Source: Spirochaetales bacterium (GTDB lineage Bacteria; Spirochaetota; Spirochaetia; Treponematales; UBA12059). From it: DNA of 10,524 nt. Below the pieces are notes generated by a model. It was not told the DNA's origin. It worked only from the letters and a program-made list of their open reading frames with translations, and did no database searches. Positions 1 to 7,232 of the stretch are shown piece after piece. A program made the translations under genes and the position numbers. Position 1 is the first letter of the stretch. Each line of letters starts with the position of its first letter. The stretch lies in NCBI GenBank assembly GCA_016938515.1, contig JAFGUM010000229.1, forward strand, positions 1 through 10,524. Direction: 5' to 3'.

Positions 1-261
1 ATCACCAATGTCAAGACAAGCGCGGACATAGATCGTGTTGCCGCAAAAATCGTAGAGGAGTGTTCCAGGCCGCTGTCGTTCTCCGGCACGTCATACTCGC
101 TCGGGCTTTCAATGGGCATTGCCGTATTTCCCGATGACTGTGAATCCATCGAGGATCTGGTCAACAAAGCCGATTCGGCCATGTACCACGTCAAACACCA
201 GGACAAGAACGCGTACGCGTTCTGCAACGACAGCGCGCACGACATTTCCAGCGTCGATTGA
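1..261 (+). CDS. GGDEF domain protein (diguanylate cyclase-like), C-terminal end only
   Basis: The open frame from the window edge to the TGA at 259-261 encodes the last 86 residues of a protein. The segment SMGIAVFPDD followed by a Leu-rich helix and ADSAMYHVKHQDKNAYAF is the typical end of a GGDEF domain: the 'S-x-GIA-x-FP' strand, then the 'ADxAMYxAKxxGKN' helix. Active members condense two GTP into cyclic di-GMP. The GG(D/E)EF catalytic motif lies upstream of the window, so I cannot tell whether the protein is active or what sensor domain it carries. The usual Ala-Lys after AMY is Val-Lys here and the usual Gly before Lys-Asn is Asp, so the tail is a little divergent. The -35 box of the next gene's promoter overlaps this stop codon. 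Confidence 0.85.
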   Translation: MTNVKTSADIDRVAAKIVEECSRPLSFSGTSYSLGLSMGIAVFPDDCESIEDLVNKADSAMYHVKHQDKNAYAFCNDSAHDISSVD

Positions 262-286
262 CACTGAAACACCCCCATGCTATGTT
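258..286 (+). promoter_or_regulatory. Sigma70-type promoter for the PpiD-like foldase gene
   Basis: A perfect -35 TTGACA (258-263), a 17-base spacer and a -10 TATGTT (281-286) are seen directly. The -35 box overlaps the TGA of the GGDEF gene, so the two genes abut with no spare sequence. Predicted transcription start is near 293, giving a leader of about 50 bases with a small possible hairpin (GCGCT at 290-294 with AGCGC at 307-311). Confidence 0.7.
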
Positions 287-331
287 TTCGCGCTGTATGT
301 AGACGGAGCGCTTACCCACGCATCCCCACCC

Positions 332-338
332 AGGAAGG
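332..338 (+). promoter_or_regulatory. Ribosome binding site fixing the foldase start
   Basis: AGGAAGG lies 5 bases before the ATG at 344. It decides the start: the open frame runs further upstream, but that part overlaps the GGDEF gene in another frame and its sequence (Arg/Thr-rich) looks non-coding. Confidence 0.75.
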
Positions 339-343
339 TTTCG

Positions 344-1870
344 ATGTCATCCACTAACGACAAACACGTCAAGCCGGAAGCAAAAGAGAATCGCCATAAG
401 GGTAATTCTTTTGTTTATATAGGAACCGTGGTACTCCTCGTGATTACCATCATCGCGTTCGTATTCGTACCCGCCATGGGAAGCATGTCGGACGGCGGGG
501 ATCTGACCTTTGGTTCCTGGGATGGCAAGCCCATTTCATTTATTCAAGGCGGCTATTTCTCCAACCAGGTGCAGCAGACCAAGGCGGAGTTCGAAAGCCA
601 GGGCTACAAGGATACAGGCGACCAGTTCTTTGCCTACCAAGTCTGGCGGCGCGCGTTTGAAAACACCGCGGTGCACTTAGCGCTGCTCGACTACGCCCGA
701 GACGCCGGTATAGCCGTGAGCGATGCGTACATCGACAGAAAAATGATAGAGCACCAAGCCTTCCAGGAGGATGGCGCGTTCTCCAAGCGAAAATACCGCG
801 AGGCTACCAATTCGTTTAAGCTCGCCCTCAGAAAAGACATAGAGCTATCCACACTCAAGAGCCGATACGTTTCTGATTCTGTATCATACTCCCCGAGCAA
901 AGCAGAAATAGAATTCCTGAGTTCCATGGCCAGGTCGCAACGTGCCATCGAATACGTAGCGTTTCCATTCAACGCCTATCCTGACTCCGAGAAGCTTGCG
1001 TTCGCAAAAGAGCACGCTGATCTATGGAGGCGCGCGAGGCTCTCCCGAGTCACCATCACGTCTTCGCTCAAGGAAGCCGAGCAGATACGCGAGAAGGTGG
1101 GTAACGCAACACTCTCGTTTGAAGACGCGGCGAAGAACCATTCTACAGACGCGTACGCATCCAAGGGTGGCGACATGGGGCCTGGTTTCGTGTGGGAACT
1201 CAAGGACGATTTCAAGAGTGATGATGACTTCAACGCGGTGCTTTCCCTCGCAAAAGGCACCGTCTCCGATGTGCTTGAAACGCCGTCCGGCGCCTGGGCT
1301 TTCTATCGCGTAGAAGAGTCCACATCCGCACCAGATTTTGATTCAGACGAACTACTGGCTTCTGTAACAACCTACATGAACAGAAATGAAAAAGGTCGCA
1401 TCGAAGACTGGATTGTAGCCAGCGCTTCGTCGTTTGCCGCGTCCGCCGCTGGTGATTTTGGCACAGCAGCAACCAAGGCAGGCTTTGAGGTCAAGGAGAC
1501 CAGGCCCTTCCCGCTCAACTACGGCAAGGCGCTTGACATTGGCTACTTCTCCTTGCTGGGCGCCCTCGATACAACCGGCCTGCCAGAACTCAACGGTGCC
1601 GATTCTGACGACCGTTTCCTGGAAACCGTATTCACATTGGAAGCCGGCGAGGTTTCCGAACCGCTCATAGTCAACGACAATGCTCTCGTCGTGCGGCTTA
1701 AAGAAATCAGACAGGCAGAAGACGGGGAGATGAGTCTCCTTGAGAGCTACTACCCCATAGTCGTAGAGCAGGCTGTCTCGGCCGAACTAGCCAGCGCCAT
1801 ACTCAAGGACCCGCGACTCGAAGACCTGTTTTTTGGGGCTTTCGCGCGGGTATACTCAGCGTCTAACTGA
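344..1870 (+). CDS. PpiD/SurA-like membrane-anchored peptidylprolyl isomerase
   Basis: A 508-residue protein. After a charged cytoplasmic tail (about 1-21) comes one hydrophobic helix (about 22-45, FVYIGTVVLLVITIIAFVF), which should anchor it in the inner membrane facing the periplasm. Residues about 50-200 resemble the helical SurA/PpiD N-terminal chaperone region. Residues about 232-326 form a parvulin domain, with SFEDAAKNHSTD, the GGDMGP turn and a closing AFYRVEE strand. The C-terminal 150 residues (FTLEAGEVSEPLI, then ALVVRLKEI) look like a second, degenerate parvulin-like repeat, as in PpiD. The family catalyses Xaa-Pro cis/trans isomerisation and escorts exported and outer-membrane proteins. 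Whether this one is catalytically active or mainly a chaperone cannot be judged here. It has its own promoter and is followed 10 bases later by a DUF115 gene, probably in one transcript. Confidence 0.85.
   Translation: MSSTNDKHVKPEAKENRHKGNSFVYIGTVVLLVITIIAFVFVPAMGSMSDGGDLTFGSWDGKPISFIQGGYFSNQVQQTKAEFESQGYKDTGDQFFAYQVWRRAFENTAVHLALLDYARDAGIAVSDAYIDRKMIEHQAFQEDGAFSKRKYREATNSFKLALRKDIELSTLKSRYVSDSVSYSPSKAEIEFLSSMARSQRAIEYVAFPFNAYPDSEKLAFAKEHADLWRRARLSRVTITSSLKEAEQIREKVGNATLSFEDAAKNHSTDAYASKGGDMGPGFVWELKDDFKSDDDFNAVLSLAKGTVSDVLETPSGAWAFYRVEESTSAPDFDSDELLASVTTYMNRNEKGRIEDWIVASASSFAASAAGDFGTAATKAGFEVKETRPFPLNYGKALDIGYFSLLGALDTTGLPELNGADSDDRFLETVFTLEAGEVSEPLIVNDNALVVRLKEIRQAEDGEMSLLESYYPIVVEQAVSAELASAILKDPRLEDLFFGAFARVYSASN
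1851..1856 (+). promoter_or_regulatory. Possible internal -10 element before the DUF115 gene
   Basis: TATACT occurs inside the last codons of the foldase, 24 bases before the DUF115 ATG. No good -35 lies at 16-18 bases upstream (only T-rich sequence around 1828-1833). It could give the DUF115 gene some independent transcription, but the match may be chance because it encodes Val-Tyr-Ser in the foldase. Confidence 0.25.
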
Positions 1871-1880
1871 CACCATAGCT

Positions 1881-3515
1881 ATGGCTGCCGATGGACCCCT
1901 GCTCGTAGATACGGGTAGGGGTCTTTCTGTCTTGTATCGCAAGCGTTGGCTGTATTCCCGCCATGATCCGGCCAGACAGGCTGAACGCGCGGCGGGCGAA
2001 GCACAGATTTTAGAAGACACGCTATATTTCGTACCTTCGCCGTGCCTGTGTTACGGCCTCACCACGGTCATGGCACGAATACCTGAGTCGAGCGCAATCC
2101 TGTGCGTTGAAGCGGATGCTGTCTTGCTGGAGCTTGCGCGCGATGCCCTCAAGAGAGCAGTGCCAGAGGCTCGCGACGAGTTGCGGCTGGTTTCACCCGA
2201 AGAAACCATCGATGCGTACCGCATCCTTGAAAGCAGCCGCCAGGGGCGGCGATTCAGACGCGTCATCGAATTGCGTCTGTCGGCTGGACGGGCGCTGGCA
2301 GATGGCGTGTACGATGACACGCTGGATGCGCTGCGGCAGACCCTGAGCACGCGCTATCGCAATCGAGTAGCGCTTGTTCGTATGGGCAGGTTGTGGACGC
2401 GAAACACGATAGCTAACCTGTCCGCCATGCGCTGGCAGAATATCCGCCAGCCCGCCAGACAGTGCAAGCCTGTTGTCGTCTGTGGCGCGGGGCCATCACT
2501 CGATACCACCATGCCACTGATCAGGCGCTACCGTGATTCATTGTACGTGCTGGCCTGCGATACCGCATCTGGAGCTTTGGCTCGTGCCGGAATCAACCCG
2601 GATGCGGTGGTTTGTCTTGAAGGCCAGGTATACAACGTGCAGGACTTTCTGCCGTTAGAAAGCACCACTACCCGGCTGTTTGCCGACTTATCAGCGCACC
2701 CATCGTCGTTCAGAGCCACCACGGGCCCTGTGACGCTCCTCTTGAGCGAATGGGCAGAGAGCTCTTTTCTTTCCAGGCTCGCGACATCGGGCTTACCGCT
2801 CGTTGCGGTACCACCCCTCGGTTCTGTGGGCGTACTGGCTATACACGTGGCAAAAATGCTTGGAGAGCATATATTCGTTGCCGGTCTCGACTTCGCTTTC
2901 AGCCCTGGCAAAACACACTGCGCCGGCAGCCCATCCGATATCCGTGAACGCGGAAGTGAAACCAGAACGCGCAAGCACGCCGTTTCATGGGCGGCATCGT
3001 ACAGGGATGGCGTAACGCGGCTGCAAACCGCACGCGTGGGAAGTGGACTCGTTACAGACCCCGCGTTGTCCATGTACGCTTCGTTGGCGGCACACGAGCT
3101 ACGTGGAAGCCATACCTACGACCTTAGAGGCGGTTACGGAACCCCACTACCCATTCCACTGGCTTCCGAGGACACACTACGTGAACTGATAGCGACGACA
3201 GCGTCTGACTGCCGTGAACTAGTGGACAGCGGCGATTACCGCGCCTCCAGGACCGACTACGCCGCTTTAGCGCGCGCGTTTCTCGCGGGGGAGCTGGTTC
3301 GCGTCGAATCTATCGCATCGATCCTGAGCACTGGAGCAGACAGCGAGCTGCTACCCGGCCTGCTTTCAGAGACGGATCTCCTGTACGCCCACTTCCCTGA
3401 TCCTGAACGCGTACTGCTCCTTGAACGCGATGCGTTGAAAAGAGTCGCGGTTGAAGCCGCCTACTGGCGTGGCAAACTTGGGGCAGCCATCGATTCATTC
3501 GATTCTTCCCAATAA
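1881..3515 (+). CDS. DUF115 / MptE-like motility-associated-factor family protein (putative glycosyltransferase)
   Basis: A 544-residue protein. The core motif is VVVCGAGPSLD (about 198-208), followed by YVLACDTASGALARAGINPD and VVCLEGQ (about 222-249). This is the signature of DUF115, the family containing archaeal 6-hydroxymethylpterin pyrophosphokinase MptE and the bacterial Maf proteins tied to flagellin glycosylation with nonulosonic acids. A further conserved-looking segment, IFVAGLDFAFSPGKTHC, lies about residues 332-348. In a motile didermic bacterium a role in flagellin or surface glycan modification is the likeliest, but substrate and chemistry are unproven. I chose the ATG at 1881; it has no clear Shine-Dalgarno and lies 10 bases after the foldase stop, suggesting translational coupling. 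An in-frame TTG at 1833 would overlap the foldase and is less likely. The 3' end faces lepA with 12 bases between stops. Confidence 0.8.
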   Translation: MAADGPLLVDTGRGLSVLYRKRWLYSRHDPARQAERAAGEAQILEDTLYFVPSPCLCYGLTTVMARIPESSAILCVEADAVLLELARDALKRAVPEARDELRLVSPEETIDAYRILESSRQGRRFRRVIELRLSAGRALADGVYDDTLDALRQTLSTRYRNRVALVRMGRLWTRNTIANLSAMRWQNIRQPARQCKPVVVCGAGPSLDTTMPLIRRYRDSLYVLACDTASGALARAGINPDAVVCLEGQVYNVQDFLPLESTTTRLFADLSAHPSSFRATTGPVTLLLSEWAESSFLSRLATSGLPLVAVPPLGSVGVLAIHVAKMLGEHIFVAGLDFAFSPGKTHCAGSPSDIRERGSETRTRKHAVSWAASYRDGVTRLQTARVGSGLVTDPALSMYASLAAHELRGSHTYDLRGGYGTPLPIPLASEDTLRELIATTASDCRELVDSGDYRASRTDYAALARAFLAGELVRVESIASILSTGADSELLPGLLSETDLLYAHFPDPERVLLLERDALKRVAVEAAYWRGKLGAAIDSFDSSQ

Positions 3516-3527
3516 GCAGAACCTCGA

Positions 3528-5348
3528 TCAGCGTCGGTCGTCGTCCTCATTCTCACGCAAGACAGCCATAAATGATTCCTGGGTCAGTTCCACGTCACCA
3601 ACCATCTTCATGCGCTTCTTGCCTTCCTTCTGCTTCTCGAGGAGCTTGCGCTTGCGGCTTATGTCGCCTCCGTAACACTTGGCAAGCACGTCCTTGCGCA
3701 AGGGATTTACGGTTTCCCTGGCGATAATCGACCCGCCTATGGCAGCCTGAATGGCAATTTTGAACTGCTGCCTGGCCATGGAATCCTTGAGCCGTTCGCA
3801 GACCTTTCGACCACGTTCCTGTGCGGAGGGTTTGTATACGAGCTGAGCGAGCGCGTCTACTGGTTTTGAATTTATGAGAATATCAAGCTTTGCCAGTTCT
3901 GTTGGCCTGTAGTCTATTATTTCGTAGTCAAAACTCGCGTAGCCACGGCTGGTGCTCTTGAGCTTGTCGTAAAAATCGAACAGAACCTCCGCGAGCGGCA
4001 TCTCGAAGGTAAGCTCGACGCGCTTTTCGTCCAGGTGCGTAAAGCCGGTCTGGGATCCTCGCTTGCCTACGCACAGCGTTATGAGATTGCCTATATACGC
4101 GAGTGGTGTAATTATCTGCGCCTTTATGTAAGGCTCCTCGGCGGCTTCTATCCTTGATGGGTCGGGGTAGTCGGCAGGGTTGTCCACTATTACCACATCG
4201 CCGCCATTGCTCATCGACAGCTTGTATCGGACACTCGGCGCCGTCATGATTATGGCCTGGTCGTATTCCCGCTCCAGCCGTTCCTGCACCACTTCAAGGT
4301 GCAACATCCCCAGAAAACCGCATCTAAAACCAAAGCCCAATGCGGCAGAATTGTCCTTGTCGTATATGAGTGACGCATCGTTGAGCTTGAGCTTCTCCAT
4401 GGCTACCTTGAGTTCGTCGTAGTCCGCTGTATCCATCGGGTAGATAGAGCTGTAGACCACGGGCTTGACCTCGCGGAACCCAGGAAGGGGCGCCGGTGCT
4501 GGGTTTTCCACCGATGTAACCGTATCGCCTACGCGCACATCCGACACGGTTTTTATGCCGGCGATGAAATAGCCAACGTCGCCGGCTGTCAGCTTTTCTG
4601 CCTTTGCGAGCCCCATCTTGAAATAGCCAGTTTCCTCGACCTCGTACTCCGAGTCGTTGTACATGAGCCGTATCCTCATGCCCGGGACGATCACTCCGTC
4701 AAAAACGCGCATGTGCACTATGACGCCGCGATAAGGATCGTAGTGGCTGTCAAAAATAAGCGCCCTCGTCGCGGCATCTGGTGAACCAGCAGGCGCTGGA
4801 ACCCTTTCGACGATAGCTTCGAACAGCTCATCTATACCCGTACCAAGCTTGGCGGACACACACAGCGCTTCATCTCCGTCCAGCCCGAGGTCATGACTTA
4901 TCTGATGTCGGGCATCGTCAATATTGGCCGCTGGCATATCAATCTTGTTGATGACAGGCAATATCTCCAGGTCGTGCTCCAGGGCCATGTACATATTAGA
5001 CAGAGTCTGCGCTTCGACTCCCTGTGTTGCGTCCACGAGCAGGATGGCTCCCTCGCACGAACTGATCGCTCTCGATACCTCGTATGAAAAATCTACGTGA
5101 CCTGGTGTGTCGACGAGATTGAGCGTATACTCCAGCCCATCCTTCGCCGTATACGACAGCGTTACGGCCTGGCTCTTTATGGTAATGCCCCGCTCCCGCT
5201 CGATGTCCATATTATCGAGCATCTGGCTCTGCATTTTCCGCTGATCTACGATCTTGGCGCGTTCTATAAATCGATCCGCAAGCGTAGATTTGCCATGGTC
5301 TATGTGCGCTATAATGCAGAAATTGCGTGTACGGGCTATGTCGTGCAT
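3528..5348 (-). CDS. lepA: Elongation factor 4 (LepA), ribosome-associated GTPase
   Basis: A 606-residue translational GTPase of the usual LepA length. The N-terminal G domain is complete: P-loop AHIDHGKST (about 14-22), RGIT (53-56), DTPGH (80-84) and NKID (134-137). EF-G-like domains follow, then the LepA-specific C-terminal domain with KRKLLEKQKEGKKRMK near the end. LepA binds ribosomes and acts in translation elongation, back-translocation or ribosome biogenesis; it is cytoplasmic and nearly universal in bacteria. I place the start at the ATG at 5348, because MHDIARTRNF then the P-loop matches normal family length and a promoter-like -10 ends 6 bases upstream. The frame can be extended to a TTG at 5384 (618 residues), but that has no Shine-Dalgarno and adds a non-conserved Asn/Asp tail. 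It diverges from the photolyase. Confidence 0.97.
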   Translation of the reverse strand: MHDIARTRNFCIIAHIDHGKSTLADRFIERAKIVDQRKMQSQMLDNMDIERERGITIKSQAVTLSYTAKDGLEYTLNLVDTPGHVDFSYEVSRAISSCEGAILLVDATQGVEAQTLSNMYMALEHDLEILPVINKIDMPAANIDDARHQISHDLGLDGDEALCVSAKLGTGIDELFEAIVERVPAPAGSPDAATRALIFDSHYDPYRGVIVHMRVFDGVIVPGMRIRLMYNDSEYEVEETGYFKMGLAKAEKLTAGDVGYFIAGIKTVSDVRVGDTVTSVENPAPAPLPGFREVKPVVYSSIYPMDTADYDELKVAMEKLKLNDASLIYDKDNSAALGFGFRCGFLGMLHLEVVQERLEREYDQAIIMTAPSVRYKLSMSNGGDVVIVDNPADYPDPSRIEAAEEPYIKAQIITPLAYIGNLITLCVGKRGSQTGFTHLDEKRVELTFEMPLAEVLFDFYDKLKSTSRGYASFDYEIIDYRPTELAKLDILINSKPVDALAQLVYKPSAQERGRKVCERLKDSMARQQFKIAIQAAIGGSIIARETVNPLRKDVLAKCYGGDISRKRKLLEKQKEGKKRMKMVGDVELTQESFMAVLRENEDDDRR

Positions 5349-5354
5349 GGGAGG

Positions 5355-5384
5355 AATGTACCCCGAATCGTCGTCATTGTTCAA
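5355..5384 (-). promoter_or_regulatory. Candidate lepA promoter placing the transcript start at the ATG
   Basis: Read on the minus strand: -35 TTGAAC (5379-5384), an 18-base spacer and -10 TACATT (5355-5360), then 6 bases to the lepA ATG. Each hexamer matches 4 of 6 consensus bases, so alone it is modest. The geometry copies the stronger photolyase promoter. If real, the lepA message is leaderless and the upstream TTG start cannot be used, since it is part of the -35 box. Another weak candidate, TTGAGG-17-TTCAAT, lies further upstream inside the photolyase gene. Confidence 0.4.
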
Positions 5385-5409
5385 TCACGCGCGTATTGCA
5401 GTACGTGGT

Positions 5410-5438
5410 TTGCCACGCCTGTATGGGTCCTGTATACT
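5410..5438 (+). promoter_or_regulatory. Strong sigma70-type promoter for the photolyase gene, leaderless geometry
   Basis: -35 TTGCCA (5410-5415), exactly 17 bases of spacer, and -10 TATACT (5433-5438) match 10 of 12 consensus bases. The -10 ends 6 bases before the ATG at 5445, which puts the expected transcription start at or within a base or two of the ATG. There is no room for a Shine-Dalgarno. It lies back to back with the candidate lepA promoter; 25 bases separate the two -35 boxes. Confidence 0.65.
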
Positions 5439-5444
5439 TTAGGC

Positions 5445-6863
5445 ATGATTGAACCAGAACGGATACGCCACCTCAACGGAAACGACGATGGACTGGTCGC
5501 CCAAAAGCCGGCAGCCTTCGTACTCTACTGGATGCAGGCTGCGGGCAGAGCTGTTGACAATCCCGCGCTGTGGTACGCGGCGACGCGTGCTGACGAGCAG
5601 AGACTACCGCTACTCGTTCTATTCGTCCTCACAGACTACCCCGCAGCCACGGCGGCTCAGTATCGCTGGATGCTGCATGGACTACGGGAATGCGCCGCAT
5701 CGCTTCGCGAAGCTGGCGTTGGTTTTTCAATCAGACGGGGCGATCCTGTTGATACGGTACTGGCCGCGGCCAAAGACGCCGCGCTTGTCGTATGCGATCG
5801 ATCTCCCGCACGATGGTCGGTTCTTGCACGAAACGCGCTGGCTTCCCGTTTACGAGTCTCGTTCGTGGAAGTAGACGGCGAGTCCGTCGTTCCTGAAGCC
5901 GTCGCCAGCCACAAACAGGAGTGGTCTGCCAGAACGTTCAGGATGAGAACGGCTGGCGCCATTGCATTATACGCTTCCCGGTTGAGCCTTGCGGTTCCCA
6001 CACCAAAAAAATCTGCGCACTCCCTGGGCTATCCGAGTGATGAGGAGTCATGGGCATCGTACGACGCTACCCCTCCACCAGCCTATCCCGGGGACAGGTC
6101 TCCAGAGCAACGGTTTTCGCTGCGCCCTGGCTACCAGGCGGCGCGTGAGAGACTCGAGAGCTTCATCGCCAACAATCTGGATGCGTACGACTCCGACAGA
6201 AATGACCCGTGCAAAGACGGTACGAGTGGCTTGTCAGCGTACCTTCATTTTGGGCAGATTTCATCGCTGGACGTACTAAGGGCGGCTCGGCTACACGGGG
6301 GGCCGGGATATCCCGCCTATGCTGAACAGCTAGTCGTCCGGCGAGAACTCGCGAGGAACTTCGTACGGTTTCGCGTGATGGACTATGACTCGTGGGAGGG
6401 CCTGCCCGCCTGGTCGCGGGAGGCGCTGGAACGTGCAGCGGGAGACCGGCGCGCATACGCGTACACGCGCGACGACTTCGAGGCTTCAGCCACGCACGAC
6501 CCGTACTGGAACGCGGCTCAGGAGCAGCTCGTGCGAACCGGCACCATACACAACTACATGCGCATGTACTGGGGCAAGATGCTTCTGGCGTGGAGCCGTA
6601 GCCCCCGCGAAGCGTTCGACACCGGCGTCTACCTCAACGACCGCTACGCGCTCGATGGCCGTGATCCCAACGGCTGGACCGGCGTAGCCTGGTGCTTTGG
6701 TCTCCACGACAGGCCGTGGCCGTCCCGCCCGGTTTTCGGAACGGTCAGGTCGATGACCGCGGCAGGGCTCAGGCGCAAGTTTGACGCCGACCTGTACGCC
6801 GAGACCTGGTCAGCCCGGGGAGCGAGAGCAGGTGCCGCCATTCAGCCAGGCCTGGGCTTCTGA
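5445..6863 (+). CDS. phr: Class II CPD DNA photolyase (deoxyribodipyrimidine photo-lyase)
   Basis: A 472-residue flavoprotein that splits UV-induced cyclobutane pyrimidine dimers with blue or near-UV light. Class II hallmarks are present: FVLYWMQAAGRAVDNPALWYA (about 25-45) opening the Rossmann-like antenna domain, SGLSAYLHFGQIS (261-273) and RRELARNFVRF (299-309) of the FAD domain, then YMRMYWGKML, YLNDRYALDGRDPNGW and GVAWCFGLHDRPW (about 371-425), and a closing GLRRKFD. Trp376 (YWGK) and Trp383 (LAWS) sit where class II enzymes carry electron-transfer tryptophans; this assignment is from memory of the family. Class II enzymes occur in some bacteria, archaea, plants and animals, and differ from the commoner bacterial class I PhrB. 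The start is the ATG directly after the promoter; the frame is open upstream only as lepA antisense. The next gene has its own promoter, so this is probably a single-gene unit. Confidence 0.95.
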   Translation: MIEPERIRHLNGNDDGLVAQKPAAFVLYWMQAAGRAVDNPALWYAATRADEQRLPLLVLFVLTDYPAATAAQYRWMLHGLRECAASLREAGVGFSIRRGDPVDTVLAAAKDAALVVCDRSPARWSVLARNALASRLRVSFVEVDGESVVPEAVASHKQEWSARTFRMRTAGAIALYASRLSLAVPTPKKSAHSLGYPSDEESWASYDATPPPAYPGDRSPEQRFSLRPGYQAARERLESFIANNLDAYDSDRNDPCKDGTSGLSAYLHFGQISSLDVLRAARLHGGPGYPAYAEQLVVRRELARNFVRFRVMDYDSWEGLPAWSREALERAAGDRRAYAYTRDDFEASATHDPYWNAAQEQLVRTGTIHNYMRMYWGKMLLAWSRSPREAFDTGVYLNDRYALDGRDPNGWTGVAWCFGLHDRPWPSRPVFGTVRSMTAAGLRRKFDADLYAETWSARGARAGAAIQPGLGF

Positions 6864-6878
6864 GGCACCGCCCGCGGA

Positions 6879-6907
6879 TTGCCAATTGCTTACAAGATTG
6901 CTACATT
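6879..6907 (+). promoter_or_regulatory. Candidate promoter for the glutaredoxin-FTR operon
   Basis: -35 TTGCCA (6879-6884, the same hexamer as the photolyase promoter), a 17-base spacer and a -10 TACATT (6902-6907) lie in the 67-base gap after the photolyase. The predicted start near 6914 leaves a short leader of about 17 bases that just includes the GGAGG ribosome site. Confidence 0.5.
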
Positions 6908-6915
6908 ACTTTGAC

Positions 6916-6920
6916 GGAGG
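6916..6920 (+). promoter_or_regulatory. Ribosome binding site of the glutaredoxin gene
   Basis: GGAGG is 1 base before an in-frame ATG (6922) and 10 bases before a second in-frame ATG (6931). A one-base gap is too short for initiation, so the site favours 6931. Confidence 0.65.
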
Positions 6921-6930
6921 AATGGCAACG

Positions 6931-7230
6931 ATGCTCGAATCGCTCGAATACACAGAGGTACACGGTACCCGCGACGACAAAAACATTACTGTATACGCCC
7001 TGTCGACGTGCGGCTTCTGCAAGAGGGCTCTGTACTTTCTCAACACCAACGGCTTTTCATACCGGTACATATATGTGGACTTGATACCGTTGGAGACAAA
7101 GACGAAGGCAAAAGCCGAACTCAAGGAAAAATACAAGGCTGACGTCGCGTTTCCCTTCGCAACGGTTGGCGACAACGATTATCTGGTCGGCTTCATCGAA
7201 GCTGACTGGAAAGACACGCTGGGGGTATGA
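6931..7230 (+). CDS. Glutaredoxin-like dithiol oxidoreductase
   Basis: A 99-residue thioredoxin-fold protein. A beta strand VYALSTCGFCKRAL carries the CxxC active site (Cys27-Gly-Phe-Cys30). The expected helix and YIYVDL strand follow, then FPFATVG (Pro75, likely the cis-proline region) and DYLVGF, where glutaredoxins read 'xxIGGF'. It should reduce disulfides or mixed disulfides in the cytoplasm. The ALSTCxxC form belongs to a glutaredoxin-like group of anaerobes and archaea that I recall next to ferredoxin:thioredoxin reductase catalytic subunits. Here the FTR gene follows within 2 bases of the stop, or overlaps it by ATGA if its first ATG is used, so the reductase is probably its electron donor instead of glutathione. 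Start 6922 would add three residues. Confidence 0.85.
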   Translation: MLESLEYTEVHGTRDDKNITVYALSTCGFCKRALYFLNTNGFSYRYIYVDLIPLETKTKAKAELKEKYKADVAFPFATVGDNDYLVGFIEADWKDTLGV

Positions 7231-7232
7231 CC

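Noticed and set aside
119..343. Upstream extension of the foldase frame (75 residues)
   Set aside because: It overlaps the GGDEF gene out of frame, contains an Arg/Thr-rich run, and lies upstream of a clear promoter and ribosome site for the ATG at 344.
2528..3073. A 181-codon minus-strand frame inside the DUF115 gene
   Set aside because: It lies wholly within a recognisable gene, has no family resemblance and no start signals; the codon pattern supports the plus frame.
5097..5444. Upstream extension of the photolyase frame
   Set aside because: It is antisense to the lepA start and lies before the strong photolyase promoter; the protein from 5445 already has normal class II length.
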